Notes: generated by a model from the letters alone, not told the origin. Counted from the first letter of the stretch, positions 35,703 to 45,242 are shown. The stretch: DNA of 64,000 bases from Rhizobium sp. R635 (GCF_002211285.1 NZ_LOKX01000002.1:62001-126000); one strand, 5' to 3'. Numbers and translations: made by a program.

Positions 35703-36050
35703 TTATGCCGCGTCGGCCTTAACAGGTTCACCCTTGACGCGAACATCGGAAATGCCGCTGCGGACGATGCGCACGCGAACGCCTTCTGCGATCTCGACTT
35801 CCAGTTCCTTGTCGTCGACGACCTTGGTGACCTTGCCGACGAGGCCGCCGCCGGTCACGACCTGATCGCCACGACGGATCGCCTTCAGGGTTTCTTCACG
35901 CTTCTTGGCCTGGGCGCGCTGCGGGCGGATCAGCAGGAAGTACCAGACGACCATCAGCGGCACGAACAGGATGATCATTTCGAAACCGGAGCCGCCGAAT
36001 GCCGATGTGGTGTCGGTCGCGCTCTGCGCGAATGCCGGGGTGATGAACAT
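35703..36050 (-). CDS. yajC: Preprotein translocase subunit YajC
   Basis: The 115-residue YajC associates with SecDF. It has a short N-terminal segment FITPAFAQS, one transmembrane helix (about 24-42, MIILFVPLMVVWYFLLIRPQ) ending in the hallmark FLLIRPQRAQAKKREE, and a small cytoplasmic beta domain (GDQVVTGGGLVGKVTKVVDD). It is the first gene of the yajC-secDF-Mth938-NDUFAF6-like unit. Confidence 0.95.
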   Translation of the reverse strand: MFITPAFAQSATDTTSAFGGSGFEMIILFVPLMVVWYFLLIRPQRAQAKKREETLKAIRRGDQVVTGGGLVGKVTKVVDDKELEVEIAEGVRVRIVRSGISDVRVKGEPVKADAA

Positions 36051-36255
36051 GCTAAACTCCTCAGGCTTGGGCGGCGGAACTCCGCCTCTCTTTTCAGGTT
36101 GCCGGACTATAGTTACGGCTTCGATGAATGCAACAGAAACAGCCGGAAACCGTACCGATTCCGCTGCCTCATAACCTTTCCGGCTTTAAAACGCCATGCT
36201 AGGCCGCACGGAAAGACCAAAGTGGATTGCCGCAGCGAAAAACAGGAGGCTTGCG

Positions 36256-37128
36256 ATGACCGAGGAAATCAACACCGTCCTGCTTGCCGAAATCAAACGG
36301 CTGGCCGACGCGGTCGAGCGTCTTGCCGGACCGGCGCCAGCCGTCAACGACTGGGATGCCGCCGACTGTTTCGTCTGGGCGCCGCTGCGCCAGCATCTGC
36401 AGCCGGTCAAGCGGCCCAACCGGGTGGCGCTGAAGCTCATCCGCGGCGTCGATCACGTGCGCGATATCCTGCATGAGAATACGGTGCGTTTCGCCGAAGG
36501 CTATGCCGCCAACAACGTGCTGCTCTGGGGCGCGCGCGGCATGGGAAAATCCTCACTTGTCAAAGCCGTGCATGAGGATGTCAGGGGCGAAAGCGGTGTT
36601 GCGCTGAAGTTGGTGGAAGTTCATCGCGAGGATATAGCGAGCCTCCCCACCCTGCTCGATCTCCTGAAGGACACGCCCTACCGCGTCATCGTCTTCTGCG
36701 ACGACCTCTCCTTCGATCACGACGACACCGCTTACAAGTCGCTGAAGGCAGCGCTCGACGGCGGCGTCGAAGGACGGCCGGACAATGTGCTCTTTTACGC
36801 CACTTCAAACCGGCGCCATCTCCTGCCGCGCCACATGATGGAAAACGAGCAGTCGACGGCGATCAATCCGTCGGAGGCCGTGGAGGAGAAGGTTTCGCTG
36901 TCCGACCGCTTCGGCCTCTGGCTCGGCTTCCACAAATGCAGCCAGGAGGATTATCTTGGCATGATCGACGGCTATGCCGATCACTTCAAGCTCGGGCTCG
37001 AACGCGACAAGATGCATGCCGAGGCGCTGGAATGGGCGACGACGCGCGGCGCGCGCTCCGGCCGCGTCGCCTGGCAGTATATCCAGGACCTGGCCGGGCG
37101 CATGCGCGTCCATATCGACAGGGCCTGA
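36256..37128 (+). CDS. DUF815 family P-loop ATPase
   Basis: The 290-residue protein is an AAA-like ATPase of the DUF815 family. It carries a Walker A motif GARGMGKSSLVKA, a Walker B-like VIVFCDDLSF and sensor-like YATSNRRHLLPRHM, and shows the family's WAPLRQHLQPVKRPNRVALKLIRGVDHVRDIL. The ATG at 36256 is preferred over an ATG at 36196, which is not conserved. Function is unknown. It is divergent from yajC (205 bases), an arrangement seen in related genomes. Confidence 0.92.
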   Translation: MTEEINTVLLAEIKRLADAVERLAGPAPAVNDWDAADCFVWAPLRQHLQPVKRPNRVALKLIRGVDHVRDILHENTVRFAEGYAANNVLLWGARGMGKSSLVKAVHEDVRGESGVALKLVEVHREDIASLPTLLDLLKDTPYRVIVFCDDLSFDHDDTAYKSLKAALDGGVEGRPDNVLFYATSNRRHLLPRHMMENEQSTAINPSEAVEEKVSLSDRFGLWLGFHKCSQEDYLGMIDGYADHFKLGLERDKMHAEALEWATTRGARSGRVAWQYIQDLAGRMRVHIDRA

Positions 37129-37252
37129 AAGCCGAAGCGCGCCGCATGAACAAGGTTCGCTGCGACGCGCTTCAGCCGTACTCAAGGCCTCGGGCATTGC
37201 AAGCAACACCCGAAGGCCGGAATGATCAGCGTTTATTCAACGCCGCCATGTT

Positions 37253-40228
37253 TTACTCTCCCGCCGGTCCGTAGAGCGCAAGCCGCTCGAGAAGGACTCG
37301 CTGCCGGCCAGCGCTTTCGACCAGCAGACCGGTGTAGCGGTCGACGATCCGGTCGCGGTGGTTCGGGTCGGAGACGGCGGAGAGCGCGCCGATAATGGCC
37401 GCGACCTTTTCAGATGTCTGCCGCAATTCGTCGAGCAGTGCAGACTTGTCGCCGATCTCGCCCACCACTCGCTTCGTCACCTTGCCGATTCCGGCTGGCG
37501 TGCGCCCGCCTACCGAGACGTACCCCTCGGGCAGATCGCCCTTGAGATTGGTGACGGACTTGAAGCGGATGACATCGAAGATCTGGTCGACCGCCTGCTT
37601 GGCGCCGGTCACACGCGAGGGATGATCGGTATCGGCGGCGGCGTGCGGCAGCAGTTCCAGCTTGCCCTTGTGGCGCTCTTCGAGCGGCAGATAGGGCAGC
37701 ATCGGTCCGCTGAGCTTGCCCGTCGCGGCATCCTTGAAGAGGTCGGCGTCGATCGCTGCATGGGCGATCTTGCCGGAAGAAAGCGCTGCGTCGAGCGCAC
37801 CGGCATCGACGACTTCGCCGCGGTCGTAATTGACCAGCACGGCGCCGTCCTTCATGGCGCCGAGAACCTTCGCATCGACGGTGCCGGCATTGGAGTAGAT
37901 GCCGGTCGATGCGTCCAGCCGGCCGAGACCGATATGAACGGAGAGCACATCGGCACCGGTCGCTGCTTCGACGGGGCTTGCGGCATAGTCAAAACCTTCC
38001 GCCTGGATCCAGCGCTGGTGATGCTGGCGGGCGTAGATTGCCACCTTCATGCCGAAGGCCTTGGCGAGCTTGGCGACTTCGCGGCCGATATTGCCGTAGC
38101 CGAGGACGGCGATTTTCCGGCCCTCAAGCTTGGCGGTCGGGAAATCCTTGAGCTGGCGACCGGTATCGAAATCGCCACCGGCAACCATCTGATGCAGCCT
38201 GTCGACCGGCAGGTCGGGAACGACCTTGAGGATCGCCTTCACAGCCATCTGGGCGGTTGCCCGGCTGTTGATGCCGGGGGTGTTCATCAGCGGTGCCTCA
38301 CCGCCTTCGCCGTTGCCTCCGCCCCAGGAGGCCGAACCCATGTTGCCGGTTCCCGCGCCGATACGCACGCCGCCGAGCGAGAAGACGGAAGCCTTCGGGA
38401 TGAAGGTCGCCGCCGCGATCAAGGCGTCATACTGGCCCTTGTCCGTCTGCGGCAGGATTTCCGCCTCGGTGCTGAGATCGGGCTGATAGAAGAAATGGAT
38501 GAGGCCCTTCTCCAGCGCCGAACCGTCGCCGATCGGGCCGACATGGAAGACACCACCCTTTTCCTCGATGTAGGCCCGGATTTCGCTGTGGTCGGGCTTG
38601 CCGTCCGCGCCGAGGCGCAGGCCGACCAGATCGGCGATCAGCACCTTGTAGGCGCGTTGCGCATCGTCCTTGCGGACCGCTGTTCCGGCGTTGCCGGGTG
38701 CGTCAAACGTGACGCCCTCTTTCGCAAGTTCCTCTTCGAGAACGACGATCTTGGCTCTGAGATAGGCATATTGCAGGTTTTCCAACAGCGCCACGACATC
38801 TGCCGGCTCGCGGATGCCGCCGACCCAGGCACGGTAGTCGCCAGGCGTTCCCGGGAACGCATTGACGTAGCGCGCCGCGTCGAGACCGGGCTCGAATTCG
38901 CCGTTCGGATGGGTGATGCCCTCGTAGCCGAGCAACTGCTTCGAGCGCGCAATGATGCGGGCGTGGATGGCGGGATCGGTGATGTCGGCATCCTCGATCT
39001 TCAGAAGCGTCACCGCAGCACCGCGCCGCTCGGCATCGGTAACGGTCAGCGACAGCAGCGGATGCGACTTCACCCACTCGTCGATCACCGCCCGATTGGC
39101 GGCGGAGCGCCGGTTGAGCTCGACAACCGAGCCGACCCGCGCTTCTGACTGCAGCAGGCCAAACGTGGTCTCGGCAAAGGCGAGCGCGCTGTAGGTGTTG
39201 ATGACGCCGCCGAGCATACGGTCTTCCCCGGCATCGTAGAACGGCCCGGCATCCACGGAGCGTTTGGCTGAAAGCGGCTGGCGCGCATCGATCGGCGGCG
39301 CGATCTTCAGCTGGCGCGGGATCGCCCAGGCTGGGTCCTGCTGGTTCTTCTCGACAAGCGCCAGGGCATGCGGCGTGAAGGAGGCGACGAAATATCCGGA
39401 GATCCCACCGATCGCCTTCTGGAACGGCATGAACAGGCAGCATTTTGCCATTACCGCATCGACCAGCTCGGGCTCCCAGGGCATGGCGCCGAGCATCGAC
39501 GTGGCGTCGAATACCGCATGGTGGTTTGCCGGATCGCGGTCGATCCAGTTCAGCAGCTCGTGGATTTCGCGGCTCGTATACGCATTGGCGCCGGTGGTCT
39601 CGTGGCCGACGCCGACGAAGATCGACACGCCGAGATCGGAGAGCTCGGCCGCCGTCGGGATCACACCTTCGGAGGCAGCAAAATGGATACGGCTTTCGCA
39701 GCCTTTTTCGGCGAAGCGCTGCATCTCGATCAGCTGCGTGGCCCAGGACTGACGGAAGAAGCCGGCCGCCCGGGACGGATCGCTTTCCGGGCGCGGCGTA
39801 TCGACATAGACGCGCTGGTTGGCGTCGTTGGCATTCATCAGATGCTGGACGCAGACCGTATAGCCGCTGTGGCCGCCGCCGAGCCCCACCGCCATGCGGT
39901 TCGTCTTCGGGAAATGGAAGTAAGTGTGGATCGCCCGCATCATGTCGGTCAGGATTTTATCCGCCGGATAGCCGCGATGCATGCTGCGGGAAATCTCGGC
40001 GGTGGTGAATCCGCCGATATCGTTGCCCTTGTCGTCGAACTTGCGATAGGTCTTTTCGATCCAGGCATCGAAGGCGAGGCGCCGCAGCCGGCTGTCCACT
40101 TCGTCAGTGGTCGCATCCGTGATCGGGCCGACGCCGAAAAACGGGTTGGACGGCAGCTCAGGCGCACCCGAATTCGTCAGTCGGAGTGCTTCGAGACGCT
40201 GTTCCTGCATCTGGGCGATATTCGTCAT
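37253..40228 (-). CDS. Fusion of SerC-like class V aminotransferase and SerA-like 2-hydroxyacid dehydrogenase, 991 residues
   Basis: Residues 1 to about 490 look like a class V PLP aminotransferase: SGYTVCVQHL, FVGVGHETTGANAYTSREIHELL, the PLP-binding aspartate Asp241 (VFDATSMLGA) and the Schiff-base lysine Lys271 (PFQKAIGG). Residues about 520-990 look like a D-2-hydroxyacid dehydrogenase: NTPGINSRATAQMAVKAIL, the NAD motif GYGNIG (710-715), the catalytic arginine Arg803 (VNYDRGEVVD) and the catalytic histidine His862 (LLPHAAADTD). The catalytic glutamate region is divergent. In serine synthesis SerA and SerC act consecutively (3-phosphoglycerate to phosphohydroxypyruvate to phosphoserine), so the fusion would channel this intermediate, but the substrate may differ. 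The frame is continuous with no sign of error. Confidence 0.8.
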   Translation of the reverse strand: MTNIAQMQEQRLEALRLTNSGAPELPSNPFFGVGPITDATTDEVDSRLRRLAFDAWIEKTYRKFDDKGNDIGGFTTAEISRSMHRGYPADKILTDMMRAIHTYFHFPKTNRMAVGLGGGHSGYTVCVQHLMNANDANQRVYVDTPRPESDPSRAAGFFRQSWATQLIEMQRFAEKGCESRIHFAASEGVIPTAAELSDLGVSIFVGVGHETTGANAYTSREIHELLNWIDRDPANHHAVFDATSMLGAMPWEPELVDAVMAKCCLFMPFQKAIGGISGYFVASFTPHALALVEKNQQDPAWAIPRQLKIAPPIDARQPLSAKRSVDAGPFYDAGEDRMLGGVINTYSALAFAETTFGLLQSEARVGSVVELNRRSAANRAVIDEWVKSHPLLSLTVTDAERRGAAVTLLKIEDADITDPAIHARIIARSKQLLGYEGITHPNGEFEPGLDAARYVNAFPGTPGDYRAWVGGIREPADVVALLENLQYAYLRAKIVVLEEELAKEGVTFDAPGNAGTAVRKDDAQRAYKVLIADLVGLRLGADGKPDHSEIRAYIEEKGGVFHVGPIGDGSALEKGLIHFFYQPDLSTEAEILPQTDKGQYDALIAAATFIPKASVFSLGGVRIGAGTGNMGSASWGGGNGEGGEAPLMNTPGINSRATAQMAVKAILKVVPDLPVDRLHQMVAGGDFDTGRQLKDFPTAKLEGRKIAVLGYGNIGREVAKLAKAFGMKVAIYARQHHQRWIQAEGFDYAASPVEAATGADVLSVHIGLGRLDASTGIYSNAGTVDAKVLGAMKDGAVLVNYDRGEVVDAGALDAALSSGKIAHAAIDADLFKDAATGKLSGPMLPYLPLEERHKGKLELLPHAAADTDHPSRVTGAKQAVDQIFDVIRFKSVTNLKGDLPEGYVSVGGRTPAGIGKVTKRVVGEIGDKSALLDELRQTSEKVAAIIGALSAVSDPNHRDRIVDRYTGLLVESAGRQRVLLERLALYGPAGE

Positions 40229-40386
40229 GGGCTGCCTATCCGTTTTTAAAAAGGTCTAGGCATAGTGAATTGAACTTTTGGGAATGTAGACATCATATGC
40301 GCCGAACGTCAGGCAGAATGCGTCATCGGCCTCTTCCCAATGCCCGCAATGGGCGGATGCGACCGAAATTGCACTTCCCCAAATGA

Positions 40387-40415
40387 CAAAAGCCCGGCGG
40401 ATGGCCGGGCTTTTG
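40387..40415 (-). terminator. Rho-independent terminator of the NlpD-like gene
   Basis: A 12-base perfect stem, CAAAAGCCCGGC (40387-40398) with GCCGGGCTTTTG (40404-40415), lies 20 bases past the NlpD-like stop. A-rich and T-rich flanks make it potentially bidirectional. Confidence 0.85.
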
Positions 40416-40435
40416 CGCTTCCTGGTACGCTATAC

Positions 40436-42037
40436 CTACTCCAGGAAAGTCATCGGATTGACCGGGGACGCGTCCTTGCGCACCTCGAAATGGACCTGTG
40501 GCTGCTTGACGTCGCCGCTCATGCCGGAGACGGCGACGGTCTGGCCGCGCTGGATCTTCTGGCCGCGGGCAACGCTCAGCGTATCGGCATTGCCGTAGAC
40601 GGTGACGGTGCCGTCGTCGTGGCGGACGAGAACCGTATTGCCCAGTTCCTTCAAGCCGTTGCCGGCATAGATGACGACGCCGTTTTCGGCGGCCTTGATC
40701 GGCGTGCCCTGCGGCACCGAGATATCGATGCCGTCATTGCGGTTGCCGTTGACGTTGGCGCCATAGGCGGCAATCACCTGGCCGCGGACCGGCCAGCGGT
40801 ATTTGCCGATGCCGGTCGATTCCGGGGCCGCGGAGCTCACGTCAGACTTCTTCTCGACATCGTCGACGGTCTGGGTGGCAGCCGGAGCCTTGTAAGGCGC
40901 GGGCTGAACGGAAGCCGTCTCCTGCTGGGCAGGCGTTGGCTGAGCCGGCTTCGCATCAACCTTCCCAGCCGGGATCGAAGCGGTCTTCATATTGTCGGCT
41001 GTGGCCGTCGGAATCTTCAGAGCCTGGCCGACGCGAAGCGAATTGGCCGACAGATTGTTGGCAGCCTTGAGATCATCGATATTGGTGCCGGTCGCCTTGG
41101 CGATCCTTGCCAGCGAATCCCCCTGCTTGACGACATAGCTGCCGGCAGGCGCCTTCGGATCCTTGCCGGCGCCGGCTGGAATCTTGCCGGTCGGATCGGC
41201 GCTCGCCATGGTCTTGTCGCGGGCGGAATTGGCGCCGGGAACGACGGCGACCTTCTGCTCCGGCGCCTTGGCAGGCTCCGGCATCTGGCCGGGCTTGGAA
41301 AGATCGGCTGCCTGCGACGCCGCCTTGGCGGCATTGCCGCCGTTGAGGGTCGGTATCAGGATCGCCTGACCAGGCTGGGCGGCAGATGCCGTCTTCAAGC
41401 CGTTGACGCGCAGGATTTCCTTTTCCGGAACACCGTAGCGTCTGGCGAGAGTAGCTGTGCTTTCACCCGGACGCAGCGTCACGGACGGGGCGTTTGTCCC
41501 CGACCAGCCGGAAACCTTCGGCGTCGTGCCCGTCGTCAGAGTATCAGGCGTTCCTTTCGGAGCGGCCGGAGCCACGAGGCGATGCTTTTCGGGCTGCGGA
41601 GAAGCCGGGAAAGGCTGGGCGAGCGCCACTTCCTTCTCCCGCTGGCGGGACGGCGCAACAGCCGTCGGGGCAGCAAGCTCGGACCGCTGCACCGAGACCG
41701 GCGCGGAAGCCATCCGTGCGCTTGAGTTCGACGTACGGATCGGATCGTAGCTCGGACGTGATGGATAAGACTGGCTCATCGCATCATTGCCGCCACCATA
41801 GCCCGGCTGGCTCGCAACGGCGGAGCCGCCGAGATCGGCGCGCGGCACCGGATCGCCCTGCGAGCCGCCGCTGCGCGGAATGGAACTGGTGGTGATCTGA
41901 TCCTGCCCTGAGGAGGAAAACAAGCCGCCAAACCGTGTCACATCGGAACTGCAGCCTGTTGCGGCACTTGCAAGCAAGCCAACAACCAGAAGATTACTGG
42001 CCGACTTCCCGAACTTCGGCGAAAGACTGAAACGCAT
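40436..42037 (-). CDS. NlpD-like LysM lipoprotein with degenerate M23 peptidase domain
   Basis: The 533-residue protein has a lipoprotein signal peptide with the lipobox ending at Cys29 (ASAATGC), a long Ser/Pro-rich region, two LysM peptidoglycan-binding repeats (near 175-220 and 290-335; the second reads YVVKQGDSLARIAKATGTN) and a C-terminal LytM/M23 domain. In that domain the first zinc motif H-x3-D is NDGIDIS, with Asn replacing the histidine, and the later HxH motif is VHF; so it is probably not a peptidase but an amidase activator like NlpD or EnvC in cell division. It closes the surE-pcm neighbourhood, as nlpD does in many proteobacteria, but here a palindromic element separates them. 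Confidence 0.9.
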   Translation of the reverse strand: MRFSLSPKFGKSASNLLVVGLLASAATGCSSDVTRFGGLFSSSGQDQITTSSIPRSGGSQGDPVPRADLGGSAVASQPGYGGGNDAMSQSYPSRPSYDPIRTSNSSARMASAPVSVQRSELAAPTAVAPSRQREKEVALAQPFPASPQPEKHRLVAPAAPKGTPDTLTTGTTPKVSGWSGTNAPSVTLRPGESTATLARRYGVPEKEILRVNGLKTASAAQPGQAILIPTLNGGNAAKAASQAADLSKPGQMPEPAKAPEQKVAVVPGANSARDKTMASADPTGKIPAGAGKDPKAPAGSYVVKQGDSLARIAKATGTNIDDLKAANNLSANSLRVGQALKIPTATADNMKTASIPAGKVDAKPAQPTPAQQETASVQPAPYKAPAATQTVDDVEKKSDVSSAAPESTGIGKYRWPVRGQVIAAYGANVNGNRNDGIDISVPQGTPIKAAENGVVIYAGNGLKELGNTVLVRHDDGTVTVYGNADTLSVARGQKIQRGQTVAVSGMSGDVKQPQVHFEVRKDASPVNPMTFLE

Positions 42038-42175
42038 GACTCGACCCACTGAGAACGCAACCATTTGTGAGTCTATTAAAGCGCGTTAGTGTTACCACGC
42101 AGTTAAGATGCTGGAATCAGTGCGATATTTTTGAGAAGTTGCTAACCATAGCTTACGGGTAAAAAATCGCAGTGC

Positions 42176-42209
42176 TTAGAGCCTTTCCGGGTTAGATTGC
42201 ACCATTCTG
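42176..42209 (+). repeat. Left 34-bp terminal inverted repeat
   Basis: It starts TTAGAGCCTTTCCGGG and is an exact reverse complement of 42501-42534. Confidence 0.95.
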
Positions 42210-42500
42210 CCGGAGCAGGTTTTCGTCAGGGCAAAGGCGATTGGCGAAGGGCATACCTCCTGGTACGTCCGAGCCGATCGCCTTTGATCCTGGCGGAAAC
42301 ATGCCCGGCCCACCGGCCGCACCGCTTCGCCGTGGCGAAGCGATAAGTGCGTCCGGCGATTTTAGAGTCTTGCAGATTTGCCAGGCAAATCTGCGGGAGG
42401 GTTGGCTGAAACGGGTCGGCTGATCGGCCGGCCGGCTTGGCCGTAGATCTGGGCGACGACGCGCGCCGGCCGGTCGACCATCCGACTCCGTTTGAGCCAA

Positions 42501-42534
42501 CAGAATGGTGCAATCTAACCCGGAAAGGCTCTAA
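42501..42534 (-). repeat. Right 34-bp terminal inverted repeat
   Basis: It starts CAGAATGGTGCAATC and ends CTCTAA; the CTA at 42531-42533 is the TAG stop codon of pcm on the minus strand. Confidence 0.95.
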
Positions 42535-43184
42535 AGCAGCGAGGCAAGGCGCGGAACGATCGGCAGATAAGGGGCTTCGAACAATTCCTCGCGTTCGAAC
42601 CGGCTGCCGGTTTTCGTCAGCCGCACCATGCGGCACTCGTTTTCGGAAATCATCAGCGGCGCGATCATCGAACCGCCGGAAACGAGCTGATCGGTATAAA
42701 AGCGCGGCATAGAATTGAAGGCCGCCGTCACCAGAATGCGGTCGAAGGTGCCCTCCCCCTGCATGCCGGCGCTCCCGTCGGCATGGCGGATGACGACGTT
42801 GCGCAGGCTGAGCGATTCCATGCGCCGTTGCGCGGCTGATGTCAGCGTCTTGTAACGGTCGATGGACAGGACGCGCTCGGCGAGCCGGCCCATGACGGCG
42901 GCGGTGAAGCCGCTTCCGGTGCCGACTTCCAGGACACGCTGGCCCGGCTTGAGTTTCAGGTGATGCAGAATGCGGACGGCAAAATCGATGCCTTCGAGGA
43001 AGGAGCCGCATTCGATCGGTATCGTCCGGCTCGAATAGGCATCGTCGGAAAATTGCGCCGGCACGAAGAGCGAGCGCTGCGTCTGCTCGACCGCCGTCAG
43101 CAGGTCGAGGTCGGAGATGCCTTCGGCACGCAATCTGAGGACGAGCGCCGCAAAGCCCTCCTTCTCCGCCAGTCTTGCCGTCAA
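42531..43184 (-). CDS. pcm: Protein-L-isoaspartate O-methyltransferase
   Basis: Pcm methylates isoaspartyl residues to start repair of aged proteins. The 217-residue protein has the SAM-binding motif [18 protein letters not shown], the [14 protein letters not shown] substrate segment, [14 protein letters not shown], and [10 protein letters not shown]. The C-terminus [12 protein letters not shown] ends exactly where the 34-bp inverted repeat of the palindromic element begins, so the original 3' end may have been altered. The ATG overlaps the surE stop by 4 bases, showing translational coupling. Confidence 0.93.
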   Translation of the reverse strand: MTARLAEKEGFAALVLRLRAEGISDLDLLTAVEQTQRSLFVPAQFSDDAYSSRTIPIECGSFLEGIDFAVRILHHLKLKPGQRVLEVGTGSGFTAAVMGRLAERVLSIDRYKTLTSAAQRRMESLSLRNVVIRHADGSAGMQGEGTFDRILVTAAFNSMPRFYTDQLVSGGSMIAPLMISENECRMVRLTKTGSRFEREELFEAPYLPIVPRLASLL

Positions 43185-43954
43185 ACCTGTGCTCCGTATC
43201 CCAATGCCCGCGCCACGCGGTCCGTCACGGAATAATCGGTCAGATCCAGTTTCAAAGGCGTTACCGAAATCTTGTTATGCTTCAAGGCGTGAATATCGGT
43301 GCCCTCGATAAAGGCGCCGGCGCGTTCGCCGAACTTCAGCCAGTAGTAAGGGAAACCCCGGCCATCGGAGCGGGCGTCGACCTGCAGATTGAAGGCAAGC
43401 TTGCCCTGCATGGTCACTTCGGCGCCATCGACGTCCTCGGGACGGCAGTTCGGGAAGTTCAGATTGAGGAAGGTGCCCTCCGGCAGGTCGAGCACCATCA
43501 GCTTTTCCAAAAGGGCCGGCGCATGCGTCTCGCAGACCTCCCACGGCACGATGCGCGCACCATCCTCGTAGAGATAGGCCTGGCTCAGCGCGAAGGAGCG
43601 CACGCCCTGCATCGTGCCCTCGATGGCGCCGGCGATCGTTCCGGAATAGGTCACGTCGTCGGCAACGTTCGAGCCGGAATTGACGCCGGAGAGAACGAGA
43701 TCAGGCTTGATGTCCATCACCTGCTTGATGCCCATGATGACGCAATCGGTCGGCGTACCGCGCAAGGCGAAATGCTTGTCGGAAACCTTGCGCAGCCGAA
43801 GGGGCTCGGAAAGGCTCAGCGAATGAGCAAGGCCGCTCTGGTCGGTCTCGGGCGCAACGATCCAGACGTCGTCGGACAGTGTGCGCGCGATCCGCTCCAG
43901 CGCGGCGAGGCCTTCGGCATGAATGCCGTCGTCATTCGTAAGCAGGATGCGCAT
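43181..43954 (-). CDS. surE: 5'/3'-nucleotidase SurE
   Basis: SurE is a metal-dependent nucleoside monophosphate phosphatase of the stationary-phase survival group. The 257-residue protein begins [16 protein letters not shown] with the metal-binding Asp pair, and has the [25 protein letters not shown] core and NLNFPNC. It lies 4 bases upstream of serS's stop on one side (gap to serS 4 bases) and overlaps pcm on the other, forming a tight serS-surE-pcm unit. Confidence 0.96.
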   Translation of the reverse strand: MRILLTNDDGIHAEGLAALERIARTLSDDVWIVAPETDQSGLAHSLSLSEPLRLRKVSDKHFALRGTPTDCVIMGIKQVMDIKPDLVLSGVNSGSNVADDVTYSGTIAGAIEGTMQGVRSFALSQAYLYEDGARIVPWEVCETHAPALLEKLMVLDLPEGTFLNLNFPNCRPEDVDGAEVTMQGKLAFNLQVDARSDGRGFPYYWLKFGERAGAFIEGTDIHALKHNKISVTPLKLDLTDYSVTDRVARALGYGAQV

Positions 43955-43958
43955 AACC

Positions 43959-45242
43959 TCAGGCCGCCCGTTCGATTCTGGTCAATCCGCCCATATAAGG
44001 CAGCAAAACGTCCGGAATCGTGACGGAACCATCCTCATTCAGATAATTTTCGAGGACGGCGATCAGGCAGCGGCCGACGGCGGTGCCGGAACCGTTCAGC
44101 GTGTGGACGAATTTATTGTTCTTGTCGTCCTTGCCGCGGTAGCGCGCATTCATCCGCCGGGCCTGGAAATCACCGCAGACCGAGCAGGAAGAGATTTCAC
44201 GGAAGGCGTTCTGTCCCGGCAGCCAGACTTCGAGATCGTAGGTCTTGCGCGAGCCGAAGCCCATGTCGCCGGTGCAAAGGGTCATGGTGCGGAAATGCAG
44301 GCCGAGGCGCTTCAGCACCTCCTCGGCGCAGGCGGTCATGCGCTCATGCTCGGCAATGGCGCTTTCCGCATCGGTAATCGAGACGAGCTCGCACTTCCAG
44401 AACTGGTGCTGGCGGAGCATGCCGCGGGTGTCGCGGCCGGCGGAACCTGCTTCCGAGCGGAAGGACGGCGTCAAAGCCGTGAAACGCAGCGGCAGTTTCT
44501 CCTGATCGAGGATTTCCTCGCGCACCAGATTGGTGAGCGTCACCTCGGCCGTCGGAATGAGATAACGGCCATCCGTGGTCTTGAAGAGATCCTCTTCGAA
44601 CTTCGGCAGATTACCGGTTCCAAACAGCGCCTCGGCGCGCACCATCAGCGGCGAACTGACTTCGGTATAGCCGTGTTCGCTGGTGTGGAGATCGATCATG
44701 AACTGGCCGAGAGCACGCTCAAGTCTGGCGATCTGTGCGGTCAGAACCGTGAAGCGCGAGCCGGAAAGCTTGGCGGCGCGCTCGAAATCCATGTAGCCGA
44801 GCGCCTCGCCGATTTCGAAGTGCTCTTTCGGCGTATGGTTCCAGCGCGGCTTTTCGCCGACGATGCGGGTAACGACATTGCCGTGCTCGTCCTTGCCGAC
44901 CGGAACGTCGTCCAAGGGCACGTTCGGGATGCGCGAGAGTGCGTCGTTGAGCTCGGCAGAGAGCGCGCGCTCCTCCTCCTCGGCGGCCGGCAGCGTCTCC
45001 TTGATATCGGCGACCTCGGCCTTCAGCTTTTCGGCAAGCTCGGTGTTCTTCTGCGCCATGGCCGCGCCGATCTCCTTGGAGGCGGCGTTGCGGCGGGAGA
45101 GCAGATCCTGCGCCTTCTGCACGGCGGAGCGGCGCTTTTCATCGAGGGTGACGAGACTCTTGGCCAGAGGCTCCGCACCGCGCTTGGCAAGGGCGGCATC
45201 GAGCGCTTCGGGATTCTCACGGATCCATTTAATATCGAGCAT
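43959..45242 (-). CDS. serS: Seryl-tRNA synthetase
   Basis: SerS charges tRNA-Ser (and tRNA-Sec). The 427-residue class II enzyme has an N-terminal coiled-coil arm (about residues 28-100), motif 2 in [21 protein letters not shown], and motif 3 in [19 protein letters not shown]. The ATG at 45242 ([14 protein letters not shown]) is conserved in the family; an ATG seven codons upstream was rejected. tatC lies 89 bases upstream. Confidence 0.96.
   Translation of the reverse strand: MLDIKWIRENPEALDAALAKRGAEPLAKSLVTLDEKRRSAVQKAQDLLSRRNAASKEIGAAMAQKNTELAEKLKAEVADIKETLPAAEEEERALSAELNDALSRIPNVPLDDVPVGKDEHGNVVTRIVGEKPRWNHTPKEHFEIGEALGYMDFERAAKLSGSRFTVLTAQIARLERALGQFMIDLHTSEHGYTEVSSPLMVRAEALFGTGNLPKFEEDLFKTTDGRYLIPTAEVTLTNLVREEILDQEKLPLRFTALTPSFRSEAGSAGRDTRGMLRQHQFWKCELVSITDAESAIAEHERMTACAEEVLKRLGLHFRTMTLCTGDMGFGSRKTYDLEVWLPGQNAFREISSCSVCGDFQARRMNARYRGKDDKNNKFVHTLNGSGTAVGRCLIAVLENYLNEDGSVTIPDVLLPYMGGLTRIERAA

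Larger units (their letters stand above)
42176..42534. mobile_element. 359-bp palindrome-rich element with perfect 34-bp terminal inverted repeats (MITE-like)
   Basis: The outer 34 bases are exact reverse complements: 42176-42209 (TTAGAGCCTTTCCGGGTTAG...) and 42501-42534. Inside are three further dyads: a 14-base stem at 42232-42245 / 42273-42286, a 9-base one at 42323-42331 / 42334-42342 and an 11-base one at 42372-42382 / 42384-42394. There is no credible gene inside, so it is a non-autonomous or palindromic mosaic repeat. No clear target-site duplication is visible. The right end contains the stop codon of pcm. I believe similar intergenic sequences recur in Rhizobium genomes, but a search is needed to confirm the family. 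Confidence 0.75.

Noticed and set aside
42192-42500. A 102-codon minus-strand frame inside the palindromic element
   Set aside because: It overlaps the internal dyads and the inverted repeats, is rich in Arg, Pro and Ser as shadow frames in GC-rich DNA are, and has no family resemblance.
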